A stretch of DNA of 64,000 nucleotides from Spectribacter hydrogenoxidans (GTDB lineage Bacteria; Pseudomonadota; Gammaproteobacteria; Nevskiales; Salinisphaeraceae): assembly GCF_031846275.1 (NCBI RefSeq), contig NZ_JAVRIB010000004.1, forward strand, positions 124,001 through 188,000. The letters are read 5' to 3'. Of the stretch, positions 16,929-25,170 are shown piece after piece (the stretch's first letter is position 1; each line of letters opens with the position of its first letter). The notes beneath the pieces are model-generated. The model made no database searches and had not been told where the DNA came from. It was given only the letters and a program-made list of their open reading frames with translations. The position numbers were made by a program, and so were the translations under genes.

Positions 16929-18134
16929 ATGCGCCCCACGCTCACTGCTGCGTTCCTGTCGCTGGCCCTGGCCATCGCCGGCCCCGCCGTCCTGGCCCAG
17001 GACGAGGGCACCGGCGAGCCGGCGGTACAGATGCCGGCCGACGGCGACACCAGCGATCTGACCGTGTCGGACCGTCTCTCACTCGCCGGTCTGTTGGTGG
17101 GCGACGGCTATTACGATCGTGCGCTGACCGTACTGTCCGATATCGATCCGTCGGCGGAAGATCTCGACCGGGTGCGCTTCTACACCCTGCGCGGCCTCGC
17201 GCGCCTGAACCGGGATGATCCCGCCGGGGCGCGAGACGATTTCCGCGACTCGATTACCGCCGGTCAGGACAAGCCGGTGATCTACGTCTATCTGGGTCAG
17301 GCGCACTTCCGGTTACAGGAATATGCGGACACCCTGGACGCCATCGACAAGGCGGGCAGCGCGGCGTCGAAGTATCCGTCGCTCTACATCCTCCGGGCCG
17401 AATCGCACTGGAAGCTGGATCAGCCGGTCGGTGCGTTCCGGGCACTGGAAGCGGGCCTGGCGCGGTATCCGGACAACCACCAGTTCCTGCGCCGCCAAGT
17501 GTTCTACATGATGGAACTGGGCACCTACCAGTCGGCCGCGGAACTGGGTCGCCGCTATCTCGGCGAAATCGAGGGCGGACCCGAGGACTATCTTGCGATC
17601 GCCGTGGCGCTGCACCGGGGCGGCGAGAGCGACGAGGCGTTGTCGTTCCTGGAATACGCCCAGTTGCGCTTCCCCGAGAACACCAAGATCACCCAGGCCC
17701 TGGCGCAGGTGTATTTCGAGACCGGCCGCGGCAAGGCCGCGGCGGATGTCTACGAAAAGGCCGCTGCCGTCCACCCCGAGCTGACGCACGAGGCTGCCGA
17801 GTTCCACCGGCGTGCCGGCCAGCTCTTCCGGGCGCTGAACCTGAATGCCCGCGTGCGGGATCCCAAGGAAAAGATGCGTCAGCGCGTGGCGATTCTGGTG
17901 GAGCTGGAGCGCTACGAGCAGGTTGCCGGTGCCCAGGCCTCGCTCAATCGCGTGGGGCTGCTGGAAGACCAGAACATCCGTTATGCCCTGGCCTACTCGT
18001 TGTTCAAGGCCGGCAAGTTCGATGCGGCGGAGGCGCATCTCAGCCGACTCACCAAGGGGGATCTGGTTCGCCAGGCCACCCAGTTACGCCAGTACATGCA
18101 GGAATGCCGTAGCGATCCCTGGCTGTGCGCGTAA
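16929..18134 (+). CDS. Periplasmic TPR protein of the TonB2-type cluster
   Basis: This is a 401-residue protein with a signal peptide at about 1-23 (ends AVLAQ) followed by tetratricopeptide-like helical repeats over most of its length (for example YYDRALTVLSDIDP, PVIYVYLGQAHFRLQEYADTL, YPSLYILRAESHWKLDQPVGA). Proteins of this kind often close ttpC-exbB-exbD-tonB operons and probably act as a periplasmic scaffold (association known, function inferred). Two in-frame ATGs, 16908 and 16929, are possible; 16929 has GGAG upstream and gives a cleaner signal peptide. It lies 25 bases after tonB. Confidence 0.75.
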   Translation: MRPTLTAAFLSLALAIAGPAVLAQDEGTGEPAVQMPADGDTSDLTVSDRLSLAGLLVGDGYYDRALTVLSDIDPSAEDLDRVRFYTLRGLARLNRDDPAGARDDFRDSITAGQDKPVIYVYLGQAHFRLQEYADTLDAIDKAGSAASKYPSLYILRAESHWKLDQPVGAFRALEAGLARYPDNHQFLRRQVFYMMELGTYQSAAELGRRYLGEIEGGPEDYLAIAVALHRGGESDEALSFLEYAQLRFPENTKITQALAQVYFETGRGKAAADVYEKAAAVHPELTHEAAEFHRRAGQLFRALNLNARVRDPKEKMRQRVAILVELERYEQVAGAQASLNRVGLLEDQNIRYALAYSLFKAGKFDAAEAHLSRLTKGDLVRQATQLRQYMQECRSDPWLCA

Positions 18135-18163
18135 CGCGCCGGCCCCCGACAGCGAGCCGAATC

Positions 18164-21100
18164 ATGTTCTATCGTGCGCTAGCCCTGTTCGCAGTGCTCA
18201 GCCTGTGTGCCCCTGCCTTCGCCCAGACCGGCGGCGACGTCTGGCTGTTCGTGTTTGCCGAGGACGGCAGTCCGGTGGCCGGCGTGGACATGCAGGTGGA
18301 TGGCGACACGGTGGACACCAGCAGCCCGGCCGGCGCCATCTACGCTCGCATTGCCGCGGGACGCCGCGACGTCAGGCTGGTACGCGATGGCGAGACCCTG
18401 CTCGAACTCGATCTACTCACCGCTGACGAGGAAGACATCCAGATTCTGGTGACGCTGCGCAGCGGCCGCGAGCCAGACGTGGCTATCGAGAGTTCCGGGA
18501 CCGATCCGGTCCTGGCCGGCCAGACCGAGGAGCAGCGTATTGTGGGCGCGTTCAAGCCCGGACTGCTGGAAGGCGAAGTGGTGTCGGTGGAAGATGGTGC
18601 TCCGATCGTCGGCGCCGAGATATTCGTGGCCGGCACCCAGACCCGCATGCGCACCAATGAGGCCGGTCAGTACCAGGCGGAACTGCCGCCCGGCAATTAC
18701 ACCCTGTCCATCGTGCATCCCGACTACGCCGCGCAGACGCTGGAGAACATCCGCGTGATTCCCGGCAAGGCGGTGACCGCCAGCGTGGAAATGGCGCCCT
18801 CCGGCGTGCAGCTGGCCGAGTACACCGTGACCGCGCCCTTTATCGAAGGCAGCGTGGCGTCGACCTTCACGCTTCAGCGCGAATCCTCGCAGGTGACCGA
18901 GGTACTGGGCGCCGAGCAGATTGCGCGTACCGGCGACAGTGACGCGGCGGAAGCACTGACCCGCGTGTCGGGCCTGACACTGGAGCAGGGAAAGTTCGTG
19001 GTCATCCGCGGCCAGCCGTCGCGGTACACCTACGCTCAGTTCAACGGATCGCCGTTGCCCAGTACCGATCCGGTACGGCAGTCGGTGCCGCTGGACCTTT
19101 TTCCCGCCGGGGTGCTGTCCGGGATCGAGGTGCAGAAAAGTTATTCGGCCGATCAGCCGGGCGCATTCGGCGCGGGTCTGGTGTCGCTGAATACCCGCAA
19201 GGTGCCGCAGTCGGGGTTCGTCGATCTGTCCGTTTCTACTGGTGCCAATTCGGCGAGTACTGGGGAGACCGGTGCCACCTACGACGGCAGCGTCGAGGAT
19301 TTCCTCGGCCAGGATAACGGCGCCCGGGCGCTGCCGGGGCCGATCCGGGCGGCCGGCGGCAACCTGCAGTCGGTCGCCAATGAACAGGAGCGCATTGCGC
19401 TCGGCAAGAGCTTCAACGACGTGCACCTTCCCGAAACCATGGAACTGCCGGCAGACGTCGGCGGCAGCCTCAGTGGTGGCAAGGGCTTCGATACCAGCTA
19501 TGGCCGTTTCGGCGTGCTGGCCTCGGCCTCCTATGATCATAAGTACCGCTTCATCGAGGAGCGGGACATTACCTACGAAGGCAATAGCATCGACACGCTG
19601 CGCGTGCAGCAGGATTTCACCGACCGCCGCACCGAGCGCGACATCCGCATGAGCGCGCTGGCTGTCTTCAGCGGCGAGTGGGAAAACCATTCGCTGTCGC
19701 TGAACAACTTCTTCATTCGCGACACCAAGGACCGGACCTCGATCGCGGACGGCATCAGCGTAGTCAGTGACGAATTCCGCGAGCGCCAGTTTCTGCTCGA
19801 GTTCAACCAGCGCGAGACCCTGCTGCACCAGCTGGTAGGTTCGCATGACTTCGATTTCGTGCAGGTCGACTGGCGCGCCCAGACCGCGGACGGCGACCGC
19901 GATCGGCCCGATCGTCGCACCTGGAACTACCAGGGCCCGCTGTTCAACGACGACCCGCTGGAATTCGCCGCTGAAGACGCATTGCAGCGCGAGTTCAACG
20001 TTGTCACCGATGAGGTCAACAGCTACGGACTGGATCTGACCTTCCCGCTGAACGACTGGGGGCGCCTGACCCCGATGATCAAGGTTGGCCTCGCAGACTC
20101 TGCCCAGGAACGTGTCTCGGTGACGCGGCGTTTCAACTTCGAGCCGGCCGGTTCGCTGGCAGACCTGTCGCAGCCGATTCCCGAGTTAATCATCAACGAT
20201 TTCACCATTGGCGACACGGTGAATTTCTCTGAGCGAACCGTGGGTTCGGACCGTTACTTCGGGACCGCCGATGTCTCGGGTTTCTATGCACTCACCGATC
20301 TGCGCTGGGCGGATTTGCTGCGGTTGACACTCGGAGTTCGCCGCGAGGAGGCGGATTACGAAGTGACAACGCCAAGGTCAGTGACCGACGACGCAGGAAC
20401 GGTCAGCGGCTTCGACCGCACCGACACCCTGCCGTCGCTGGGCCTGACCTGGTTCTCCAGTGAGAACACCCAGGTTCGTTTCACGACCGGCAAGTCGGTG
20501 TCCTATCCCCTGCTGGTGGAGATATCGGACACGCTTTTCCTGGACCCGGATACCGGAGAACAGTTCGCGGGCAACCCGGATCTGGAGGCCACGGAGATCG
20601 AGAGCTACGACCTTCGCTGGGAGTGGTATCCCTCGGCCAAGGAGGCAGTGACAGCCGGTGTATTCCTCAAGGACCTGAAGAATCCGATCGAGCGGCAGTT
20701 CCTGCCGGTGGCGGGCGGCGGTCAGCGCATCCAGTTCACCAACGGCGAAACCGGCGAAGTCTACGGCTTCGAGATCGACGGGCGCGCCGGCCTCGACTGG
20801 TTTTCGGACATCGGCTTGCTGCCGGAATCGGACCTACTCAAGAAGAGCTACGTGCAGGCCAATTTCACCATTACCGAATCGGAAGTGGAAATCGGCCCCG
20901 GCGGTATTGCCACCAATCGGCAGCGCCGGCTGCAGGGGCAGGCCGACACCGTGTTCAACTTCCAGTTGGGTTATGACGGCGCCATTCATGACTGGACGCT
21001 GGCACTGAACCGGGTCGGCGAGCGACTCGATGCCGCCGGGGCCAACGGCCGTCCGGACGTGTTCCAGCAGCCGAGCACTTTTGTTGATCTCACCTACAGC

Positions 21101-21247
21101 CTGGGCTTTTTCAAGCGCGGCAATCTCAAGCTGAAGGCTGAAAACCTGCTCAACGAAGAGATCGAGTTCATGCAGGGCCCGCTGCTCCAGCAGCGATTCA
21201 TTCTGGGCCGCTCGTTCGGGGCCTCGCTGTCCTGGGAAGTTTTCTGA
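18164..21247 (+). CDS. TonB-dependent receptor with carboxypeptidase-regulatory-like N-terminal domains (Oar-like)
   Basis: This 1027-residue outer-membrane protein has a signal peptide at 1-21 and a first Ig-like regulatory domain at about 24-105 (VWLFVFAEDGSPVAGVDMQV). A second, clearer CarboxypepD_reg-like domain lies at about 134-212 (LEGEVVSVEDGAPIVGAEIFV, then RTNEAGQYQAELPPGNYTL). The plug (about 240-345) includes TRVSGLTLEQGKFVVIRGQP and YSADQPGAFGAGLV, and a large beta-barrel ends in the aromatic F typical of outer-membrane proteins. The layout resembles Oar-type receptors, one of which is needed for PopC protease secretion in Myxococcus, so substrate direction is open. The substrate is unknown. 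It sits directly behind a complete TtpC-ExbB-ExbD-TonB set and in front of a stalked lipoprotein. Confidence 0.85.
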   Translation: MFYRALALFAVLSLCAPAFAQTGGDVWLFVFAEDGSPVAGVDMQVDGDTVDTSSPAGAIYARIAAGRRDVRLVRDGETLLELDLLTADEEDIQILVTLRSGREPDVAIESSGTDPVLAGQTEEQRIVGAFKPGLLEGEVVSVEDGAPIVGAEIFVAGTQTRMRTNEAGQYQAELPPGNYTLSIVHPDYAAQTLENIRVIPGKAVTASVEMAPSGVQLAEYTVTAPFIEGSVASTFTLQRESSQVTEVLGAEQIARTGDSDAAEALTRVSGLTLEQGKFVVIRGQPSRYTYAQFNGSPLPSTDPVRQSVPLDLFPAGVLSGIEVQKSYSADQPGAFGAGLVSLNTRKVPQSGFVDLSVSTGANSASTGETGATYDGSVEDFLGQDNGARALPGPIRAAGGNLQSVANEQERIALGKSFNDVHLPETMELPADVGGSLSGGKGFDTSYGRFGVLASASYDHKYRFIEERDITYEGNSIDTLRVQQDFTDRRTERDIRMSALAVFSGEWENHSLSLNNFFIRDTKDRTSIADGISVVSDEFRERQFLLEFNQRETLLHQLVGSHDFDFVQVDWRAQTADGDRDRPDRRTWNYQGPLFNDDPLEFAAEDALQREFNVVTDEVNSYGLDLTFPLNDWGRLTPMIKVGLADSAQERVSVTRRFNFEPAGSLADLSQPIPELIINDFTIGDTVNFSERTVGSDRYFGTADVSGFYALTDLRWADLLRLTLGVRREEADYEVTTPRSVTDDAGTVSGFDRTDTLPSLGLTWFSSENTQVRFTTGKSVSYPLLVEISDTLFLDPDTGEQFAGNPDLEATEIESYDLRWEWYPSAKEAVTAGVFLKDLKNPIERQFLPVAGGGQRIQFTNGETGEVYGFEIDGRAGLDWFSDIGLLPESDLLKKSYVQANFTITESEVEIGPGGIATNRQRRLQGQADTVFNFQLGYDGAIHDWTLALNRVGERLDAAGANGRPDVFQQPSTFVDLTYSLGFFKRGNLKLKAENLLNEEIEFMQGPLLQQRFILGRSFGASLSWEVF

Positions 21248-21288
21248 TTGTCACGCAATTGCAATAGCCCGCGCTTAACTTGGCACCG

Positions 21289-21310
21289 GTAAGCGTCAGC
21301 CCTTGCTTAC
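21289..21310. repeat. Short inverted repeat in receptor-lipoprotein gap
   Basis: GTAAGC (21289-21294) and GCTTAC (21305-21310) can form a 6-bp stem with a 10-base loop in the 98-base gap upstream of the lipoprotein. It has no T-run. It may affect relative expression or mRNA stability of the lipoprotein. A separate promoter in this gap is possible (TTGTCA at 21248) but has no well-spaced -10. Confidence 0.3.
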
Positions 21311-21345
21311 GCAACGAATTAATCCATTTGGGAGGGATACACGAC

Positions 21346-23109
21346 ATGTCTTTTAAACCTGCGCGCTCCATCTGTAGCGCCCTAGTTCTCGGTTTGGTGC
21401 TCTCCGCTTGCGGCGGCGAGGGCGGCGATCTGATCACCGGCAACATCTCCGGCGGTCAGGGCGGTTCCGGCGGCTCCGGCGGTGAGGGCGGCACCTCGGG
21501 GAGCGGTACGTCCGGTACCTCGGGCACCTCTGGTACGTCTGGCACCTCCGGCACTTCTGGCACCTCCGGCACTTCGGGTACGTCCGGGACCTCGGGTGCA
21601 GGCGCCATCGGTGATCCTATGAGCACCTTCAACCAGCTCGGCATGCTGCTTCCCGAGGATATTCATCCGCTGGTCGACAACATCGACCCGACGGATGGCT
21701 CTTCTGCCGACATCACCCCGGCCTCGTCGCCGAACTGCCCTAGTGGTACCACGGACGAGGGCACCACCGTGGTGTTGTTCGACGATGGTGATTACTTCGA
21801 GGGCGGCTCGGCCAACCCGGAATTCCCCGTCTGCGTGCTGGACCAGGACATTCTCGCGGACACCACGCTTACCAACGATCACGTCTACGTGCTCGATGGC
21901 GAAGTATTCGTGGGCACCGGTGATGCCGAGGATGCGACCCCGCCGTCTCCCGGTAATGAAGTCGTGCTGACGATTGAATCCGGCGTGCAGATCTATGCCG
22001 ATCAGGGTTCGGCGTCTGCCATCCGCGTGACCCGCGGCGCCCAGATCGACGCCCAGGGCACCATGGAACAGCCGATCATCATGGGGGCCGTGCCTGTAGC
22101 CGGCTTCGCCCGTGAAATCGACGGTGATCCGACCGACCTTACCGGTCGCGGTGACTGGGGTGGCCTGGTGCTGAATGGTTATGCCCGGACCAACAGCACC
22201 GAAGATGCCGGCAACATTCCCAACGAACTGACCAGCGAAGCCACCAACCGCAACGTGTTCTTCGGTGGCAACGACGATGGCGACAGCAGCGGCACGGTGA
22301 GCTACGTCATCATCGCCGAGTCCGGCGTTGCCTTCGCGCCCGACGCCGAAGTGCAGGGTCTCACCCTGGAAGGGGTTGGTAGCGGCACCACCATCAACAA
22401 CATCCAGGTCATCGGCTCCAATGACGACGGCATCGAGTGGTTCGGTGGCGCGGTCAACCAGAGCAACATCCTGATCAACGGCGCCGAGGACGACGGTCTG
22501 GATATCGACCTCGGCTTCCGCGGCACGATCAAGAACTTCATCGTGCGTCAGGCCAACGGCTTGGGTGACCATGGCACGGAATCGGACAACGATGGTGACA
22601 ATTTCGGCGCCATGCCCGTCAGTCGCCCGGTTCTGGCCAACGGTCTGTTCCTGATCTGGGGCGACGGCGAGTCCGGCGGCGCGCTGCTGCGTGAAGGCTA
22701 CGGCGCGAACTTCGAGAATGTCGTCATTGCCGACGGTGCCACCCTGATGGGTGCGCCCAGTGCCGCGGTTGCCGGCACCAGCTGTATCGACAACGATGAC
22801 GAAGTTGACGAAGACCTGAACGCGTTCGGTCTGGCCTACTTCTGCAGCGTCGGCGCAGCGGAGCCGGACGGTGACACGTTCGAAGAGGACTGGTTCGCGG
22901 GCATGGCCCAGGACGGTAGCACCGTGACCTTCGAGGGCATGGAAGACGACACCATCAGTGTTGATCCGGCCTCCTACCAGGTCACGACTGCCGTGAGCCC
23001 GAGCAGTGCCGTGAGTGAAGCCGACAGCTACATGGGCCCGGTGAGTTCCGCCGACGCCCAGGCTCAGACCGAGTGGTGGCGCGGCTGGACCGTGCACTTC
23101 GGTCAGTAA
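21346..23109 (+). CDS. Stalked beta-helix-like lipoprotein linked to the TonB-dependent receptor
   Basis: This 587-residue protein has a lipoprotein signal peptide with lipobox LSAC, so the mature N-terminus is C22. Residues 23-53 are Gly/Ser-rich, and residues 54-83 are ten tandem Gly-Thr-Ser units that would make a flexible stalk. The remainder is strongly acidic, with recurrent short Gly-Asn-Asp turns and valine/isoleucine strands (LTIESGVQIYADQGSASAI, GDWGGLVLNGYA, GSGTTINNIQVIGSNDDGIE, EWFGGAVNQSNI) that look like a right-handed parallel beta-helix. Similar proteins accompany TonB receptors in other bacteria (recollection, unverified). The ATG at 21346 follows a strong GGGAGG site, and a strong terminator follows the stop, so high expression is likely. 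It may be a surface co-receptor, a cargo of the receptor, or a displayed matrix protein. Confidence 0.7.
   Translation: MSFKPARSICSALVLGLVLSACGGEGGDLITGNISGGQGGSGGSGGEGGTSGSGTSGTSGTSGTSGTSGTSGTSGTSGTSGTSGAGAIGDPMSTFNQLGMLLPEDIHPLVDNIDPTDGSSADITPASSPNCPSGTTDEGTTVVLFDDGDYFEGGSANPEFPVCVLDQDILADTTLTNDHVYVLDGEVFVGTGDAEDATPPSPGNEVVLTIESGVQIYADQGSASAIRVTRGAQIDAQGTMEQPIIMGAVPVAGFAREIDGDPTDLTGRGDWGGLVLNGYARTNSTEDAGNIPNELTSEATNRNVFFGGNDDGDSSGTVSYVIIAESGVAFAPDAEVQGLTLEGVGSGTTINNIQVIGSNDDGIEWFGGAVNQSNILINGAEDDGLDIDLGFRGTIKNFIVRQANGLGDHGTESDNDGDNFGAMPVSRPVLANGLFLIWGDGESGGALLREGYGANFENVVIADGATLMGAPSAAVAGTSCIDNDDEVDEDLNAFGLAYFCSVGAAEPDGDTFEEDWFAGMAQDGSTVTFEGMEDDTISVDPASYQVTTAVSPSSAVSEADSYMGPVSSADAQAQTEWWRGWTVHFGQ
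21505..21594 (+). repeat. Ten tandem 9-bp units encoding Gly-Thr-Ser
   Basis: Ninety bases consist of ten units of pattern GGN-ACN-TCN, encoding (Gly-Thr-Ser)x10 at residues 54-83 of the lipoprotein. The third positions vary between units (ACG/ACC/ACT; TCC/TCG/TCT), so protein sequence is conserved while the DNA repeat has diverged. The tract could still expand or contract by slippage in frame. Confidence 0.95.
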
Positions 23110-23137
23110 TCGCCGACCCGACAATCGGTTGGTATAA

Positions 23138-23171
23138 CAGGGGTGTAGCTTCGGCGACACCCCTGTCTTTT
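23138..23171 (+). terminator. Rho-independent terminator after the TonB2-type cluster
   Basis: CAGGGGTGT (23138-23146) pairs perfectly with ACACCCCTG (23157-23165). An inner GC-TTCG-GC adds a UUCG tetraloop, and TCTTTT follows. It lies 29 bases after the lipoprotein stop and immediately before the next start, so it separates the cluster from the methyltransferase-like gene. Confidence 0.9.
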
Positions 23172-23179
23172 GGTGCGTG

Positions 23180-24517
23180 ATGTCCTCGACTGTCACTCCT
23201 TCCAAGCCGCCCGCATCCGCCACGCATCCGGCAACCAGCCTGCTGGGTCTGGCCGGTCTGGCCGGTGGCCTGCTGGCGTTGGCCTGGCGCGATCTCGGGC
23301 TGAATCAGGTCCAGGAGGCACTGTTCATCTGCCTAGTCGCGGCGATGCCGATGATGCTGGCAGAAACCCTCTGGTTTCGTCGCTATCGGGAGTGCGGCGC
23401 GGACCGCCGGGCCGGTCCGCCGGACGTCAGGCGCGTGGCGGTCAAGCTGCTGGGGCTTTACTCGGCATTCGTGATCATTGGCTTCGGCTACTGGTTATTC
23501 CCGGAATATGCGGGGACGTTCTACGGTCCGTTCTTCTACGTGCTGCGCGATGTCTGGCCTTGGCTGGCGGTGCTGGCGGTGCCGTATTTCGCGTGGCTCG
23601 ACGCCCGTCTGGGCGAGCCGTTCGACGGCGCCTGGCACGCGGGCATGGCGGTACTGGGCCGCTGGCAGCTGGTGGACCGCGCGGTTCTCGGGCAGTTCGC
23701 CCGGGGCTGGCTGATCAAGGCCTTCTTCCTGCCGCTGATGTTCGCGTTGCTGGCCCGTTCGCTGGCCTTCGTGCTGCAGGGAATCGAAACCGGCGCGCTC
23801 TGGGATCAGGCCCGGTGGTTCCGGGTGGCGCTGGAAATGACCTTTCTGGTGGACCTGGTATTCGGGGTGCTGGGTTACACGCTGGCCATGCGCTGGCTGG
23901 ACAGCCATATCCGTTCGGCCGAGCCGACGCTGCTCGGCTGGCTGTCGGCACTGGCCTGCTATCAGCCCCTGTGGGGTGTGATCGGCGCGACCTATCTGGC
24001 CTACGACAGCGACGGTTTCGGCTGGCAGAACTGGCTGGCCGGCTCGGACACGCTGACGCTGGTCTGGTCCGTGCTGATCATCGGCCTGGCGGCGATCTAC
24101 GCCTGGGCGACGGTGGCCTTCGGCCTGCGTTTTTCCAACCTTACCCACCGGGGCATTATCACCAGCGGCCCGTTCCGCGTGACCAAACACCCGGCCTACA
24201 TCGCCAAGAATCTTAGTTACTGGCTTATTGCGGTACCGTTCGTGGCCGCCGGCGGCTGGGACGACGCCGTGCGCAACTCACTGCTGCTGTTCCTGGTCAA
24301 CGCCATCTACTACGTCCGGGCCCGTACCGAGGAGCGGCACCTGGCGCTGGATCCGGTCTATGTCGAGTATGCGCTCTGGATCGAGCGGCACGGGTGGCTG
24401 CGCAAGGCGGGCGAGTGGTGCCCGGCACTGTTCCGGTTTCGCTGGCGCTCGGCCGACCAGGCCCATGCCGAGCTGGGGCGAACCGGCGCGGTGTTCGGCA
24501 CCGCCGAGAACGGCTGA
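23180..24517 (+). CDS. Polytopic membrane protein with ICMT/PEMT-type methyltransferase C-terminus
   Basis: This 445-residue protein has about eight to ten hydrophobic segments between residues 20 and 390. Near the C-terminus it carries GIITSGPFRVTKHPAYIAKN (about residues 325-344) and RTEERHLALDPVYVEYALWI. This pattern (GP-F-HPxY, then RxEE-L-Y-Y) is that of isoprenylcysteine carboxyl methyltransferase and phospholipid methyltransferase families, which use S-adenosylmethionine at the membrane. The acceptor is unknown; fatty, lipid or prenyl substrates are possible. The N-terminal half has no family I recognise. The ATG at 23180 lies only 8 bases beyond the terminator tail, with no clear ribosome-binding site, so expression may be low or leaderless. 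Confidence 0.6.
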   Translation: MSSTVTPSKPPASATHPATSLLGLAGLAGGLLALAWRDLGLNQVQEALFICLVAAMPMMLAETLWFRRYRECGADRRAGPPDVRRVAVKLLGLYSAFVIIGFGYWLFPEYAGTFYGPFFYVLRDVWPWLAVLAVPYFAWLDARLGEPFDGAWHAGMAVLGRWQLVDRAVLGQFARGWLIKAFFLPLMFALLARSLAFVLQGIETGALWDQARWFRVALEMTFLVDLVFGVLGYTLAMRWLDSHIRSAEPTLLGWLSALACYQPLWGVIGATYLAYDSDGFGWQNWLAGSDTLTLVWSVLIIGLAAIYAWATVAFGLRFSNLTHRGIITSGPFRVTKHPAYIAKNLSYWLIAVPFVAAGGWDDAVRNSLLLFLVNAIYYVRARTEERHLALDPVYVEYALWIERHGWLRKAGEWCPALFRFRWRSADQAHAELGRTGAVFGTAENG

Positions 24518-24518
24518 G

Positions 24519-25109
24519 TCAGGCGGGCAGGGTGGGCTTCTCGCGCAGGCCCATTCGGCGCCATTCGCCGCGGGCCAGGTCCTCGTCATGCAGCGTGAAC
24601 CGCCCGGAGCGTCGGTCCGCGAAATAGCGTTCCAGCGTCAGGTAGACGGTGGGAAAGGCCAGCTCGGTCCAGGGGATGTCGGCTTCGTCCATCAGCACCG
24701 TCTCGGTGCTTTCCGGTCCGGGTGCGTGGTGGCCGCCGCGCAGGGTGGCGCGATAGAACATGTGAATCTGACCGATGTGGGTGACGTTGATCAGCGAGAA
24801 CAGCGGGCCGATATCCACCTCGGCACAGGCTTCCTCGCGGGTTTCCCGGATGGCGCCGTCGGCGGCGGTTTCTCCCAGTTCCAGGAAGCCGGCCGGCAGG
24901 GTCCAGAAATACCGGCGTGGCTCGATCGCCCGCCGGCACATCAGGATGCGACCTTCCCACTCGGCCACGGTGCCCACCACTGCCAGGGGGTTGTGGTAGA
25001 AGATCTTGCCGTCGCGGCTGCAGACGTCGCGGGCGCGGTCGTCGCCGGCGGGCGTTTCGTGCGTGATCGGTGCGCCGCAGTCGGGGCAGAACTCGAAGCC
25101 GGGTTTCAT
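24519..25109 (-). CDS. NUDIX hydrolase with N-terminal zinc ribbon
   Basis: This 196-residue cytoplasmic protein begins with a zinc ribbon-like segment (FCPDCGAP at about 6-13, then VCSRDGKIFYHNP). A Nudix domain follows with box GFLELGETAADGAIRETREE; the glycine that normally follows REUxEEx is cysteine here. It resembles the NudC-like ADP-ribose/NADH pyrophosphatase group often annotated as zinc-ribbon Nudix hydrolase; the substrate is not determined. The chosen start (MKPGFEFCPDCG) puts the ribbon at the N-terminus; an alternative ATG lies at 25127. It is convergent with the membrane methyltransferase-like gene (1-base gap) and divergent from ppc. Confidence 0.8.
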   Translation of the reverse strand: MKPGFEFCPDCGAPITHETPAGDDRARDVCSRDGKIFYHNPLAVVGTVAEWEGRILMCRRAIEPRRYFWTLPAGFLELGETAADGAIRETREEACAEVDIGPLFSLINVTHIGQIHMFYRATLRGGHHAPGPESTETVLMDEADIPWTELAFPTVYLTLERYFADRRSGRFTLHDEDLARGEWRRMGLREKPTLPA

Positions 25110-25170
25110 GGCGGCTAACGGTAGCATGAGCCGGCCTCGATCCGGGTTCGTTGCTGCTATTCTTGGCCCC

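Noticed and set aside
21505..21594. Repeat array considered as CRISPR-like
   Set aside because: Units are 9 bp, contiguous and in frame inside a coding region, with no spacers.
21382..23223. 613-codon frame antisense to the stalked lipoprotein
   Set aside because: The plus-strand frame has a signal peptide, lipobox, strong RBS and terminator, whereas the antisense frame has none of these.
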